From Acidobacteria bacterium Ga0077553 (GTDB lineage: Bacteria > Acidobacteriota > Terriglobia > Bryobacterales > Bryobacteraceae): DNA of 64,000 bases. The notes beneath the pieces are model-generated. The model worked only from the letters and a program-made list of their open reading frames with translations. It had not been told where the DNA came from and did not search any database. Within the stretch, counting starts at the first letter, position 1. Every line of letters starts with the position of its first letter. The translations under genes were made by a program, and so were the position numbers. Where the stretch lies: NCBI GenBank assembly GCA_001464575.1, contig LNFE01000076.1, positions 26,643 to 90,642 of the forward strand, read 5' to 3'. Below, piece after piece: positions 17,721 through 27,822 of this stretch.

Positions 17721-18500
17721 ATGAACATCCTTTTTATCGGCGACGTGTTCGCCTCGCCGGGCCGCCGCATCGTGGCCAATAATCTGCATCAGATCGTGAC
17801 GGAAGAGCGGATCGATCTGATCATTGCCAACGTGGAGAACTCGGCCGGCGGATTTGGGGTGACCTCCGCCATCGCCGAAGAGTTCGTTTCGCTCGGCGTC
17901 GAGGTGATGACGACCGGCAACCACGTCTGGGACAAGACCGAGATCCACGAGTACCTCCCGCGGCAGCCTCGCCTGCTCCGTCCAGCCAACTACTCCCCCC
18001 TCCTGGCGGGCAGCGGGCTTTATCTGGGCAAGGCGCGCAATGGCGCCGAGTACGCGGTAATGAATCTGCAGGGCCGCACCTTCATGGCAACCCTCGACGA
18101 TCCCTTCCGCAAGGTGGAGGAGCTCCTCGCCCAGATTCCCGACCGGATCAAGGTCCGCTTCATCGATTTCCATGCCGAGGCCACCAGTGAGAAGGTGGCG
18201 TTCGGCTGGCACCTCGATGGGCGCGCCACCGCCGTCGTGGGCACGCATACGCATATTCCCACGGCCGATGAACGGGTTCTGCCCGAAGGTACGGCCTATC
18301 AGACCGATGTCGGCATGACCGGCTCCTACGCCGGGGTAATCGGCGTCGAGAAGGGCCCGATCATTCGCAAGTTCCAAACCGCCCTGCCGATGCGCATGGA
18401 ACCGGCCAAGGGCATGGTGGAACTCCACGCGACGATTGTGACAGCGGACCCGGAAACGGGTAAGGCGCTGAAGATTCGGCGATATGAGTTAAAGGAATAG
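17721..18500 (+). CDS. YmdB/TIGR00282-type metallophosphoesterase
   Basis: 259 residues. The protein starts with MNILFIGDVFASPGRR, the di-metal Asp of the calcineurin-like fold. Then come NVENSAGGFGVT (Asn/Glu ligands), TGNHVWDKTEI (His ligand) and the C-terminal FHAEATSEKVAF and VGTHTHIPTADER with the last His ligands. Members hydrolyse 2',3'-cyclic nucleotides and phosphodiesters and in Bacillus (YmdB) affect RNA turnover and biofilm behaviour. Full length for the family. It lies 15 bp downstream of the 6S candidate; the usual neighbour rny (RNase Y) is not in the window. Confidence 0.9.
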   Translation: MNILFIGDVFASPGRRIVANNLHQIVTEERIDLIIANVENSAGGFGVTSAIAEEFVSLGVEVMTTGNHVWDKTEIHEYLPRQPRLLRPANYSPLLAGSGLYLGKARNGAEYAVMNLQGRTFMATLDDPFRKVEELLAQIPDRIKVRFIDFHAEATSEKVAFGWHLDGRATAVVGTHTHIPTADERVLPEGTAYQTDVGMTGSYAGVIGVEKGPIIRKFQTALPMRMEPAKGMVELHATIVTADPETGKALKIRRYELKE

Positions 18501-18526
18501 TCCTAGTCTGCCGATACCTCAGGTAG

Positions 18527-19153
18527 ATGAACGAGGACTACGCTATCCTTCCGGCTTCCCGCTTGGCTCAGATTTTTCTGATTCTAGCGGTTCTTTCCCT
18601 AGCCGGAGCAGCATCGATGGACCGGATGATTGGGCAGCGCCAAGTGTCTTTCGAGAGGCTGGGCCAGGAGTTGCGGAGTCTCGAAGAGCTCGAGGATCTG
18701 ATGGACCGCTGGCAGAAGGCTCCGGACGCGCAACTCCGGCAGGAGTTGTCGGGCCGGGTATCGGTGGTTGTGCGCCAGATCCTTCGGCAGGCGCCTTCCC
18801 CGGCCTTTCAAGACCGCTTAAATCGAATTGAGACGTTGTTGCAATGGTCCCAATCTTTGGACGGGCCATCGCCTGCGACCAATGAGTTGCGCCGCACGAC
18901 AGACTTCGCCCAGACCCAGCACCGGCTGCGCGGCGAAATCAAGGCAGCCGTTGCCCAAGCCGCCTCCATGCAGTCTTCAAAAGGAGAAGAGGTACTGCTC
19001 CTCGAACGGGGAGGACAAGTAGGGCTCACACTCGGAATCGGCGCAGCGTTGTTCGCTTTGTTGATCTTCCTGCGCAGCCGCCGGCCCCGCCAAGTTAACC
19101 CCTACGCCTATGCGCCCGGTTCGGTCTCCCAGGACCCCAAAGGATCGCGGTAA
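18527..19153 (+). CDS. Two-helix membrane protein with helical extracytoplasmic part
   Basis: 208 residues, unrecognised. Two membrane helices frame the protein: residues 11-29 ([19 protein letters not shown]) and about 168-186 ([18 protein letters not shown]). The part in between is rich in Glu/Arg/Gln and predicted helical ([16 protein letters not shown] and so on), similar in shape to the sensor region of MCP-like proteins, but no signalling domain follows. The last 25 residues are Arg/Pro-rich and cytoplasmic. It follows the YmdB gene by 26 bp. Its last 46 bp overlap the end of the convergent CobW gene. It may be a small membrane scaffold; no function is proposed. Confidence 0.7.
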   Translation: MNEDYAILPASRLAQIFLILAVLSLAGAASMDRMIGQRQVSFERLGQELRSLEELEDLMDRWQKAPDAQLRQELSGRVSVVVRQILRQAPSPAFQDRLNRIETLLQWSQSLDGPSPATNELRRTTDFAQTQHRLRGEIKAAVAQAASMQSSKGEEVLLLERGGQVGLTLGIGAALFALLIFLRSRRPRQVNPYAYAPGSVSQDPKGSR

Positions 19154-20316
19154 GTCGCCCAAGCGGCCGGTCCCTCCGCCATCTCCTCGTCCGTCAGCAG
19201 ACAACCATTGAGCGCCGCTTCGATCGCCGCTTGATCCATGCCCGCGCCGATGAATACGAGCTCCTGCATCCGGTCTCCGAACTCGGGATGCCAATCCTTG
19301 GCTAGCGCGTCCAGCGACGCCGCATCCTCCGGCCATTCCTCGCGTGGACTGGCCGCATACCAGCGGCGCACCGGCTCGACGCCGACGCAGTTCCCGGCTT
19401 GCGCGTAGTGCCCGATCCAGTCGTGCTTCGAGGCGATCCACATCATCCCTTTGGCGCGCAGGACGTTCTCCCAGCCCTCGTCGAGCGCCTCATTCAGCCG
19501 TTCGGGATGAAACGGCCGCCGGGCCCGGAAGACGAAACTCGTGATGCCGTACTCTTCGGTCTCCGGGGTGTGAAACCCTTGCAGCTCCTTGATCCAACCG
19601 GCCGCTTCGGAGGCCTTCTCTTCGTCAAACAATCCGGTGGCCAGAATCTGCCGCGGCGCCACCCGGCCGCGTTCCGCGGTCAGAATGGTCGCCTCGGGGT
19701 TCAAGCTGCGGAGAATGGCGCGCAATTGCTCGACCGCTAACGGTTCCATACGGTCTGTCTTGTTGACGATCAGAACATTGGCGAATTCAATTTGGTCAAT
19801 CAGCAGGTCGGCGATGTTGCGCTCGTCCTCCTCATTCAGCTGCAGTTCGCGGTCGTGCAGGTCCTCGAGCGAGAGGTAGTCTTCGAGAAACTTCTCGCCG
19901 TCGACGACGGTGACCATCGTATCGAGCCGCGCGACGTCCGAGAGCGAGACGCCCGCCTCGTCAACGAAGCTGAACGTGGCAGCCACCGGCATGGGCTCGG
20001 AGATCCCGGTCGATTCAATCAGCAGGTAGTCAAATCGCCCTTGCTCGGCGAGCTGGCGGACCTCCTTCAGCAGATCGTCGCGCAGCGTGCAGCAGATGCA
20101 CCCGTTCGACATCTCAACCAGTTGCTCGTCCACCCGGCTCAACGAAGCGCCCTGGGCCACCAGCCGGGCATCGACGTTCACTTCGCTCATATCGTTGACA
20201 ATTACGGCGACCCGGAGGCCTTCGCGGTTGTTCAGTACGTGATTCAGGACGGTGGTCTTGCCGGCCCCCAGAAAGCCGGAGAGAACGGTGACGGGGAGTT
20301 TCTGTTTCGCGCTCAT
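19108..20316 (-). CDS. CobW/YjiA-family GTPase, metallochaperone type
   Basis: 402 residues. It has a G-domain with Walker [10 protein letters not shown] (about residue 15), a switch region [12 protein letters not shown], and the metal-binding GCICCTLR (CxCC) that marks the COG0523/CobW group. ESTGISEP and the base-recognition NKTD follow, with a CobW_C domain at the C-terminus (about 290-370: [13 protein letters not shown]). These cytoplasmic GTPases deliver zinc or another metal to client proteins. The extended C-terminus and MELVF-like [12 protein letters not shown] segment resemble the ZigA/YciC type induced under zinc limitation; no Zur-like operator is recognised. The gene is monocistronic and convergent with the membrane-protein gene. 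Confidence 0.88.
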   Translation of the reverse strand: MSAKQKLPVTVLSGFLGAGKTTVLNHVLNNREGLRVAVIVNDMSEVNVDARLVAQGASLSRVDEQLVEMSNGCICCTLRDDLLKEVRQLAEQGRFDYLLIESTGISEPMPVAATFSFVDEAGVSLSDVARLDTMVTVVDGEKFLEDYLSLEDLHDRELQLNEEDERNIADLLIDQIEFANVLIVNKTDRMEPLAVEQLRAILRSLNPEATILTAERGRVAPRQILATGLFDEEKASEAAGWIKELQGFHTPETEEYGITSFVFRARRPFHPERLNEALDEGWENVLRAKGMMWIASKHDWIGHYAQAGNCVGVEPVRRWYAASPREEWPEDAASLDALAKDWHPEFGDRMQELVFIGAGMDQAAIEAALNGCLLTDEEMAEGPAAWATYRDPLGSWETEPGA

Positions 20317-20343
20317 TCCTGATAATGATAGCGCAGTCGCGTT

Positions 20344-21828
20344 TCAGTCCGCCGCGTGCAGCTTCCGGAAGGCCTCGACATAGCGCTTCACTTTCGGATG
20401 GGACTCTACCCACTGCGGCGCCACTTCGCCATTGGCGACCCGGGTGACGCCCACCGCGACCATCCGCACCACCTTCTCCATATTGGGCAGGTCGATCTTC
20501 TCCCAGTGGTCGCCGGGACGGTGGTAGTCGGGAAAGATCCAGGCGACGCTTACGGTGATGGCCGGCACCCCGGCATCGGCTAAAGCCTGGTTATCGCTGC
20601 GCGCAAAAAAATCGTCACTATTCCGCGGGTGGCTCCAGGTGCCTACGCCAGTGGCAGCGCCGGCCCCCGTCAACGCTTCGCCGAGCGTCGTGTAGTCGAA
20701 GCCGGTCGCCGTGATCTGCCCTTCGCGCTTGCCTTCGCTATCATCCGTGCGACCCATATGTTCGAAGTTAAGGTTCGCGACGGTTTGCCGCAGAGGGAAG
20801 ACGGGATGGGCCGCGTAGTACCGCGACCCGAGCAGCCCCTTCTCTTCCCCGAAGTAGGTCATGAAGATCAACGTCCGTTTGGGACGCAGTTTTCGGCCGG
20901 CGATGGATTCGGCGAGCGCAAGTACGGTGGAGACCCCGCTGGCGTCGTCGTTGGCGCCGTTGTGGATACGGTCGCCGTCGCCGCGGGTGGCGACCCCGAC
21001 ATGATCGTAGTGAGCGGTCAGCAGAATGGCTTCGTTTCGTAAAGTGGGGTCGCTGCCCACCAGCTTGCCGATGACGTTGCGGAGTTGAATCGACTCTTGG
21101 ACGGGGGCCGAGACCTTGGCCGTCAGCTTCGCGGGCGTCAATCCTTCGGGCAGAGTGTCGACGAACTTACTGAAATCGGCGTCGGAGGTAACGATGTAGG
21201 GCGCCGTCGAGGTGGATGCCGCCGACGCCGGACGGAGACGGAACGGGGCCGGAGCGATCACGCCATACGTCACGAGGACGGCGGGCTTCATCGTTTGCAA
21301 AGCCCGATTCCGGGCGTTCGCCGCCGCGGAGCCTTGGGCTACGTACAGAAGTACCGCTTTGCCCCGCACCTGTTCAGCGGAGGGTAGCGGCGAATTCTGA
21401 TCCTTGACCGTAACTTTCAAAACCTCCAGATCCGTGGCGTCCACGGCCTCGTTAGTGACGGCCATCACCTTCGCCCCGGTCGACTCCCAGGACTTTCCGT
21501 CCGGCGTTTGGAGCCGCAGACGGAAATCCTGCATGGGTTGGGAGACTTTCAGATACGGCGCGTTCTGGAAGTAGGTACCGTTGTCGCCGCCCGGCTCAAC
21601 CCCGAAACGCCGAAACTGCGACGCGATGTATTCGGCCGCCAGGTCGAGCCCGCGCGAGGGGGTATCCCGGCCTTCGAGCAAATCCGACGCCAGAAACGAA
21701 AGATGCCCCCGCAGGGTGTTGGCGGGGATCGAATCCATGAGCTCCCGCTCGGCCGGGCTAACCGGTCCGGCGGCCGAAGCCGATCCCACAAGAAAAACTG
21801 CCAGTAAGCCGAGGCGGTGAGCGATCAT
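20344..21828 (-). CDS. M28 family peptidase, secreted
   Basis: 494 residues from ATG 21828, which opens a clear signal peptide (MIAHRLGLLAVFLVGSASA). A longer open frame upstream is not used because it would hide that signal. The mature protein is a zinc aminopeptidase of the M28 family: LLTAHYDHVGV (His ligand), GANDDASGVSTVLALAES (Asp), FMTYFGEEKGLLGS (Glu catalytic/ligand), NLNFEHMGRTD (Asp), and a C-terminal FPDYHRPGDHWEKID (His). A protease-associated (PA) domain is inserted at about 100-270. It degrades peptides in the periplasm or outside the cell. Its start is only 9 bp from the start of the divergent permease gene. Confidence 0.93.
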   Translation of the reverse strand: MIAHRLGLLAVFLVGSASAAGPVSPAERELMDSIPANTLRGHLSFLASDLLEGRDTPSRGLDLAAEYIASQFRRFGVEPGGDNGTYFQNAPYLKVSQPMQDFRLRLQTPDGKSWESTGAKVMAVTNEAVDATDLEVLKVTVKDQNSPLPSAEQVRGKAVLLYVAQGSAAANARNRALQTMKPAVLVTYGVIAPAPFRLRPASAASTSTAPYIVTSDADFSKFVDTLPEGLTPAKLTAKVSAPVQESIQLRNVIGKLVGSDPTLRNEAILLTAHYDHVGVATRGDGDRIHNGANDDASGVSTVLALAESIAGRKLRPKRTLIFMTYFGEEKGLLGSRYYAAHPVFPLRQTVANLNFEHMGRTDDSEGKREGQITATGFDYTTLGEALTGAGAATGVGTWSHPRNSDDFFARSDNQALADAGVPAITVSVAWIFPDYHRPGDHWEKIDLPNMEKVVRMVAVGVTRVANGEVAPQWVESHPKVKRYVEAFRKLHAAD

Positions 21829-21837
21829 ACCTAGATT

Positions 21838-23195
21838 GTGTCGCAACCGGATGAAGCAAGTCTCTCTCGATTTGGGTACGCCCAGGAACTTTGGCGGAGT
21901 ATGGGCGGGTTTTCGAACTTCGCCATCTCGTTTTCCATCATTTCGATCCTGACCGGGGCGGTCACCCTCTACGGCTACGGCTATGAAATGGGAGGGCCGC
22001 TCGAAATGACGCTCGGTTGGCCCTTGGCTACCGTATTCTCCCTCCTGCTGGCGGCGAGTATGGCGGAGCTGTGTTCCGCGTTTCCCACCTCGGGCGCCAT
22101 GTACCATTGGACCGCGGCGCTGGGTTCGCCGGGGTGGGCGTGTTTCGTTTCGTGGATGAACCTGGTGGGGCTAATGGGGAGGGTGGCGGGGATCCGGCGA
22201 TCGGGTGGCCGGCGGACCGGGTGTTCCTGCTGTTCCTGCTGCTGACCGTGGCCCAGGCGGCCTTCAACCTGCTGCGGGTGCAGTGGGTCTCCTGGATGAA
22301 CGACGCGAGCGTGGTGGTGCACATCGTCGGCGTGTTGTTGATCCTCGGCGCGCTGTGGTGGGCCGCGCCGCTGCGGCCGGTGTCGTTCCTGCTCGAACGG
22401 TCCACGGGTACGCCTTACCTCTGGGTGTTCCTGCTTGGCTTGCTGCAGGCGCATTGGACGTTCACCGGGTTTGACGCCTCCGCGCATATGGCCGAGGAGA
22501 CGGAGAATCCGCGGCTGAAGGCGCCATGGGGCATGGTGCTGTCGGTGGCCGTGGCGGGGGTGTTTGGCTACGCGCTGCTGCTGATGCTGACGTTGGCGAT
22601 CCGGGAAACCGCGGCCGCGGCGGCGCCGGGCACGCCGATGGCGATCGCGATTTTCGCCGGGGCGCTGGGGGAACGGGCGGGTCTGTTGATGAGCCTCGGG
22701 GTGGCGTTGGCCATGTGGTTCTGCGGGTTGTCGACGCTGGTTTCGGCCTCGCGGACGGTGTACTCGTTCGCGCGAGACGGCGGGGTGCCAGGTTCGGCCT
22801 ACTTCCGGAAGGTCGACTCCCACGGGGTGCCGCAGCGGGCCGTGCTGGCCGTGGCGGTCTGTTCGGCGGCGGTAATGGCGTGGGGCGAGGCGGTGCCGGT
22901 GGTGACTTCGATGAGCACGGTTTCCCTGTATTGGGCGTACGTGATTCCGGTGTGGCTAGGGTGGCGAAAGCGGCAGGAGTGGACCGGCGAAGCGGTCTGG
23001 ACGCTGGGCAGAGCGGGCTGGTGGGTCAACCTGTTGGCGATCGTGTACACGACGCTCATCTGCTTCATTCTCATGATGCCGCCGAATGCCTTGGCCGGAA
23101 AGACCATGGCGGGCATCGTGGGGGGACTGGCCCTTTTGTGGTGGGGGGGCGTGCGGCGGCGGTTTGCGGGACCGGACTGGACCCGGGCACACTAG
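21838..23195 (+). pseudogene. APC-family amino acid permease, interrupted reading frame
   Basis: A single permease spread over two frames. Frame one (21838 to about 22188) encodes FGYAQELWRSMGGFSNFAIS, SIISILTGAVTLYGYGYEM and the first three helices up to FVSWMNLVGL. Frame two (from about 22188 to 23195) continues with IGWPADRVFLLFLLLTVAQ and about eight more helices, including HWTFTGFDASAHMAEET, a strong APC signature. Between MNLVG and GWPADR homologues have a longer helix with an AGIDYG-like segment; here roughly 12-20 residues appear to be missing together with the frame change. The start is GTG at 21838. If the break is real the transporter is lost; if it is an assembly error this is an ordinary permease. 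Confidence 0.8.
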
Positions 23196-23199
23196 AAAG

Positions 23200-25257
23200 T
23201 TGACGATCTCGAAACTTCCGCACCGGGGTTACTGGTTTTCGACGGCGCTGGTGGCCCTGGTCATCGCGTTTCTGTGGAGCCTGGACACGTTGCGTACGCC
23301 GAACGTGTTTGACGCGGCGGGCTACGTGCGGATTGCTGAACACATGCGGACGAACGGAGTGTTCTCAAATCATGAGCTCTCCGATGTCCGGCTCTACGGA
23401 TATCCTGCGTTCCTGCGCTGGGTGCTAAGCTTCGCGCAAGTCACGGGCGTAAACGACCGGCTGCTCGGCTTTGCCCTGCAGCTCGGTCTGCACTTCGCGG
23501 CGTCGATTGGCCTGGCCTGGTCGCTCTCCCGGTGCGGGGTCCGGGGATGGGCGTGGCGCGCGGCGGTGGCGGCGGTGATGGCCCATCCTTTGGCGCTGCT
23601 CTATCCCGGCTTCCTTCTCACGGAGAGCCTGGCGTTCTCGCTGGGTACCACGCTGCTGGCGCTGGCGGTCGCGGCGTGGGACCGGCGGGGCGGCGCGGCC
23701 GTCTGGATCGCCGGGGGGCTCGTTTGCGGCGCGATGATCATAGTGCGGCCAGCGAGCGTGTTCGTCCTGCCGGTTTGGGTCCTGGTGGCCGCTCGCGGGC
23801 TGATCCGGCGGGAGTGGTTGGCGGCGTTGGGGCTGGCGGCGGTGCTGCTCCCGCTGGCTCCGCAATGGTGGATGAATCGGACCTATCACAGCCAATCGAC
23901 GCCGCTGGTGGCCTCGTCCATCGCGCGCGGATTGCAGGTGATGGGGATTCTGAACTCGAAGTATGCGACGGCGATGATCCCGGGGATGGAGCCGCCGATT
24001 CTCTACGCCAACCCATTCCTGGTGGATGAACCCTTAGCCCGGCAGGACCCGGTGGTATGGTACCGGACGCATCCCGCGGCAGGGTTAGCCACCTGGGCGC
24101 TGCATCTGTTCAACACACTCGACCAGGATCTGCCTTTGCCGTTTGTGCGCGACCTGGCCCCGGCCTATGGCCCCTGGCTCGTGGCGGCAAACTGGGCTGT
24201 GGCGGGCCTGGGGTTGGCGAGCTTGCTGGCGGCCTGGCGGAGCCGAGGCACGGTGGGAGAGCGGGGCGCCATTTGGATTTCGACGGGACTCATCGTGGGC
24301 CACCTGGGCGGATACGGCTTGTCCTTGGTCGAGTCCCGGTATGGGGTGGCCGCGCTGGTGCCGCTCTACGCGTGGGCAGCAGTGGGCGGGTCGTGGCTGG
24401 CGCGATCGGGGGCGCCTTGGCAGCGCTGGGCGGCGGGAGTCTTGATGGTGGGGGCGGGCGCGGCCGGGATGGCCGTTTCCGGCTGGGTCCGGGAGTATTC
24501 GCCGCTGATCCAGGATGCCATGGGACGGGAACCGCGGCGGCCGGCGAGCGGAAAGCAGAAGCACCCGCTGTGCGTGAGCACTTGGTCGACGTGGACGGTG
24601 GCAGGGACCCGCGTAGGGCCATCCGGCGAACTGGTGATCAGTGCAGGTGGACAGGCGGCTCACCCGGTGGATACCGCGCCGGATACGGTCTATTGGCTTG
24701 ATTTCGAGGTAACGGGAAAAGCGGTGGAACGAAGCCCCGGGGATGTCGTGCTCGAAGGGACAGGCGGCGGCTACCAATGGGTTCGTTTCGCACAGAAGGG
24801 TGGGGGGCGCCGGGAGATCCGGTTCTCGGCCACGAGTCTAGCCCGGCTGCGGAACGTTCGCTTCGGCGTAGCGGAAGCGATGCCCTTGGCGGCGGATTGG
24901 CAACGGCTGAATGTTCTGGTGCAACTTGATGGCGCCGCGGTGTTCTGTTCCGAGAATGGCGCAGTCGGGTTGTTGAGCCGTCCGGTGACGCTCGAAAAGA
25001 ATACGGAATACGAGGTGGAGTTCGAGATTCGGAGCCACGGCCCCGGAACCGGCGAAATGAGTATCGATCTGTTCGGACCCGGCTATGATGCGGCCGAGCA
25101 GAACGGCTTTGTGCGGGAGTATCGGCCGGGGTTCGAGCGAAAGCGGATCCGCTGGAACTCCGGCCCTTCGGCCCCGCCGCGGGCGGAGCTCCGATTCGTA
25201 ACGCTCAGCGACGTCCCGATCACCGTCCGGGATATTCAATTCCGCAAGGCGCCATAG
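23200..25257 (+). CDS. GT39-like membrane glycosyltransferase with C-terminal beta module
   Basis: 685 residues from TTG 23200, four bases after the permease stop. Residues 1-450 have about ten membrane helices. An early acidic loop (NVFDAAGYVRIAEHM) is placed as in the catalytic loop of GT-C fold transferases that use polyprenyl-phosphate sugars, followed by LYGYPAFLRW and TESLAFSLG. A helical segment is then followed by about 220 extracytoplasmic beta-rich residues. The last 100 (YEVEFEIRSHG, DLFGPGYDAAEQ, KRIRWNSG) are shared with the protein at 10377-12365. Substrate is unknown. A start at a later TTG or GTG cannot be excluded. Confidence 0.75.
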   Translation: MTISKLPHRGYWFSTALVALVIAFLWSLDTLRTPNVFDAAGYVRIAEHMRTNGVFSNHELSDVRLYGYPAFLRWVLSFAQVTGVNDRLLGFALQLGLHFAASIGLAWSLSRCGVRGWAWRAAVAAVMAHPLALLYPGFLLTESLAFSLGTTLLALAVAAWDRRGGAAVWIAGGLVCGAMIIVRPASVFVLPVWVLVAARGLIRREWLAALGLAAVLLPLAPQWWMNRTYHSQSTPLVASSIARGLQVMGILNSKYATAMIPGMEPPILYANPFLVDEPLARQDPVVWYRTHPAAGLATWALHLFNTLDQDLPLPFVRDLAPAYGPWLVAANWAVAGLGLASLLAAWRSRGTVGERGAIWISTGLIVGHLGGYGLSLVESRYGVAALVPLYAWAAVGGSWLARSGAPWQRWAAGVLMVGAGAAGMAVSGWVREYSPLIQDAMGREPRRPASGKQKHPLCVSTWSTWTVAGTRVGPSGELVISAGGQAAHPVDTAPDTVYWLDFEVTGKAVERSPGDVVLEGTGGGYQWVRFAQKGGGRREIRFSATSLARLRNVRFGVAEAMPLAADWQRLNVLVQLDGAAVFCSENGAVGLLSRPVTLEKNTEYEVEFEIRSHGPGTGEMSIDLFGPGYDAAEQNGFVREYRPGFERKRIRWNSGPSAPPRAELRFVTLSDVPITVRDIQFRKAP

Positions 25258-27753
25258 CTATTCGTAGCGGAGCGCCTGCATGGGGTCCGTGCTCATGGCG
25301 CGGCGCGCGGGCAGATACCCGGAGGCGAGCGAGACAGCGGCGACAAGGACGATGGAGCCGACGAGGACCGTGGGGTCCCCGCTCGTCATTTCGTATAGCA
25401 GTGATTCCGCGTATCGACCCAGCAGAAGAGCCGCGGGAAGGCCGAGGCCGGCACCGATGGCGACCATGATCCCGACTTCGCGCAACACCATATTCCGGAT
25501 GGCCGGCGCGGAAGCACCGATGGCCAGGCGGATACCGATTTCGCGGGTGCGGCGGGCCACCGTGAACGAGAGCACGCCGTAGAGCCCGACGGCGGCCAGC
25601 ACGGTGGCGAGCACGGCGAAGGCGGCGGCGAGGGTGGAGACCAGCCGGTCGAGCACGATGTTCTCGTTCACTTGGGCTTCGAGCGTCTTCAACTGCTCAA
25701 TGGGTAGGTTGGGGTCGAGCGCGGCGATGGCCTGGCGCAGCGCCGGAACGGCCTGTTCGGCGGGCAGCGTCGTTTTCACATAGAACGTGTTCGCGCCGAT
25801 CGTGGGGTCCTGACGGTAGGGCAGGTAGAACAGAGGCGGGGTGGCATCCTTCACCTGGCTGTACTTGGCGTCCTTGGCGATGCCGACAATCTCGATGTCA
25901 TTCTTCCCCCCGGCGCCCATCTGCATCCGTTTGCCGAGCGCGGAGGAGGACGGGGAAAACTTCCGGACGAAGGCTTCGTTGACGATGGCGACCTTCGGAG
26001 CGTCCGCCGAATCCGTGGCCGCGAATTCACGACCCGAGGCCAGCGCGATGCCAAAAGAGCGGAAGAAGCCGGGGCCGATGCGGCTGAACATAGCGTGCGA
26101 ATCGGTGTCGGGGCCGGCTTCGAAGCCATCAATGGAGACGTTGCTGCCCCAGTTGTTACCGGCGAGCAGGGAGACCGTAGAGGTGGTGACCGCGGTGACT
26201 CCGGGCAGCGCCGCGATCGACTCCTCAATGCGTTCGAACAGCGCCCGGCTGCGGGCCGGGGTGTACTGGTTCAACTCGGGGGAAAGGCCGAAGGTGATGG
26301 TGTTGGCGGTCTTTAGCCCCAGATCGACCTGCATGATCTTGACGAGGCTCTTGAGGAACAGACCGGCCGAAACCAGCAACAACAACGACAGGGCGATCTG
26401 CGCCGTGACGAGCCCATTGCGAAAGCGCGTGGCGGAACGGGAGGAGGAGACATTGGCGCCTTGGTCCTTCATGGCCGAAGCCAGATCCTGGCGCGTCGAA
26501 TGCATCGCCGGGAAGAGGCCGAACAGGAAGCCCGCCACCACGGAGAGGCCGAACGTGAAGGCGATCGTAACCGGGTTCAGGGACGAGTGAATGACCGTTC
26601 CGGCGTCGGGCGGCAGGAGGGTGATGATGAACTGCGTGGTGCCGTAGGCGACAAACAGCGCGGCAGCGCCGGCGAGTACGGCCAGCAGCAGGGCTTCCAT
26701 CATCAGCTGGCCGATCACTTGTCCGCGGGAGGCTCCCAGGGAGAGCCGGATGGCGAACTCCTTGGCGCGGTTGGCCGACCGGGCCAGCAGCAAATTGGCG
26801 ATGTTGGCGCAAGCGATGAGCAGGACAAAGCCGGTGATGGTGAGGAGCAGGAGCAAGGGCATGCGCGACTCCTGCATCAGGTTACTTTGCCCTTGGGCGC
26901 CGGGTTCGAGCCGGATGGTCTGGCCGAGAAACCGTTCCCGAAAGCGATCGCTGGCGCCCTTTTGGAGCGGCAGTTCGACGTCTTTGATGATCGCGCGGAA
27001 GGGACCGTTCAGCGTGGCCTGCGCCTGTTCCACCGTTAGCCCCGGCTTGAGGCGGGCGAAGAGATAAATCCAGTAATTGCGGCGTTCGGTAAGCCCTTTC
27101 CAGCCGGGGGTGAGCGTTTCGCGCAGACTAATGGGCACGAAGATCTGGGGGGAGGAGCCAAGCGTGGTGCCGCGGAAGTCGCGGGGCGCGACGCCGATGA
27201 TGGTGAGCGGTACACCGTTGACGAGCAGGGCTTCGTTGAGCACCTGCGGGTTTTGATCGAAGCGTTCGGTCCAATAGGCGTGGCTGAGGACGGCGAGGCG
27301 GTGGGCGCCGGGGGTCTCGTCATCGGCCGGGGTGAGTAGACGGCCGAGCGCGGGATTGAGACCCAGCACGGGAAAGTAGGATCCGGAGACGAACATGCCC
27401 TCAGCGGAGATGGTGTTGCCGCGATAGGCCAGATTGGCTCCGAAGTTGCGATGGGCGGCGATGCCGGTGAAGACGGTTTGCGCCTTCTCGAGGTCGCGAA
27501 ACAGGGGATAGCTGAAGATGGACTCGTTGCCACCGGCGTTGTTGGTGGAGTTACTGCCGCTGCGGGGGCCGTTGGCGGTGATGTTGACGAGTTGGCCGGG
27601 GTCGGCCGCCGGAAGTTGGCGAAGCAGAATCTGTTCAAACAGCGAAAAGATGGCGGTGTTGGCGCCAATACCAAAGGCGAGCGAGAGGATCGCCACACCG
27701 GACACAATCGGGCTCCGGAACAGGGTGCGGAAGGCAAGGCGGAGGTTATGCAT
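25258..27753 (-). CDS. ADOP-type MacB/FtsX permease
   Basis: 831 residues, complete. An N-terminal helix (SPIVSGVAILSLAFGIGANT) is followed by a MacB_PCD periplasmic domain (ISAEGMFVSGSYFPVLGL). Three FtsX helices around residues 290-410 come next (LLLLLTITGFVLLIACANIANLLLA), then a second MacB_PCD domain (450-680) and a second FtsX unit ending ASGYLPARRAMSTDPMQALRYE. This duplicated layout defines the acidobacterial duplicated orphan permeases, which lack a linked ATPase gene and whose substrates are unknown. The ATG at 27753 opens onto the intergenic region before the lipoprotein fragment on the other strand. Confidence 0.92.
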   Translation of the reverse strand: MHNLRLAFRTLFRSPIVSGVAILSLAFGIGANTAIFSLFEQILLRQLPAADPGQLVNITANGPRSGSNSTNNAGGNESIFSYPLFRDLEKAQTVFTGIAAHRNFGANLAYRGNTISAEGMFVSGSYFPVLGLNPALGRLLTPADDETPGAHRLAVLSHAYWTERFDQNPQVLNEALLVNGVPLTIIGVAPRDFRGTTLGSSPQIFVPISLRETLTPGWKGLTERRNYWIYLFARLKPGLTVEQAQATLNGPFRAIIKDVELPLQKGASDRFRERFLGQTIRLEPGAQGQSNLMQESRMPLLLLLTITGFVLLIACANIANLLLARSANRAKEFAIRLSLGASRGQVIGQLMMEALLLAVLAGAAALFVAYGTTQFIITLLPPDAGTVIHSSLNPVTIAFTFGLSVVAGFLFGLFPAMHSTRQDLASAMKDQGANVSSSRSATRFRNGLVTAQIALSLLLLVSAGLFLKSLVKIMQVDLGLKTANTITFGLSPELNQYTPARSRALFERIEESIAALPGVTAVTTSTVSLLAGNNWGSNVSIDGFEAGPDTDSHAMFSRIGPGFFRSFGIALASGREFAATDSADAPKVAIVNEAFVRKFSPSSSALGKRMQMGAGGKNDIEIVGIAKDAKYSQVKDATPPLFYLPYRQDPTIGANTFYVKTTLPAEQAVPALRQAIAALDPNLPIEQLKTLEAQVNENIVLDRLVSTLAAAFAVLATVLAAVGLYGVLSFTVARRTREIGIRLAIGASAPAIRNMVLREVGIMVAIGAGLGLPAALLLGRYAESLLYEMTSGDPTVLVGSIVLVAAVSLASGYLPARRAMSTDPMQALRYE

Positions 27754-27822
27754 GGCGGGTCAAGAAACTACTACGAACGGGGAGGCGTTTGGTTCCCAAT
27801 AATTGTAGAGATAATCGTTAGG

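Noticed and set aside
20344..22107. 587-residue M28 peptidase with long N-terminal extension
   Set aside because: The extra 93 residues come from sequence antisense to the permease and hide the signal peptide that starts at 21828.
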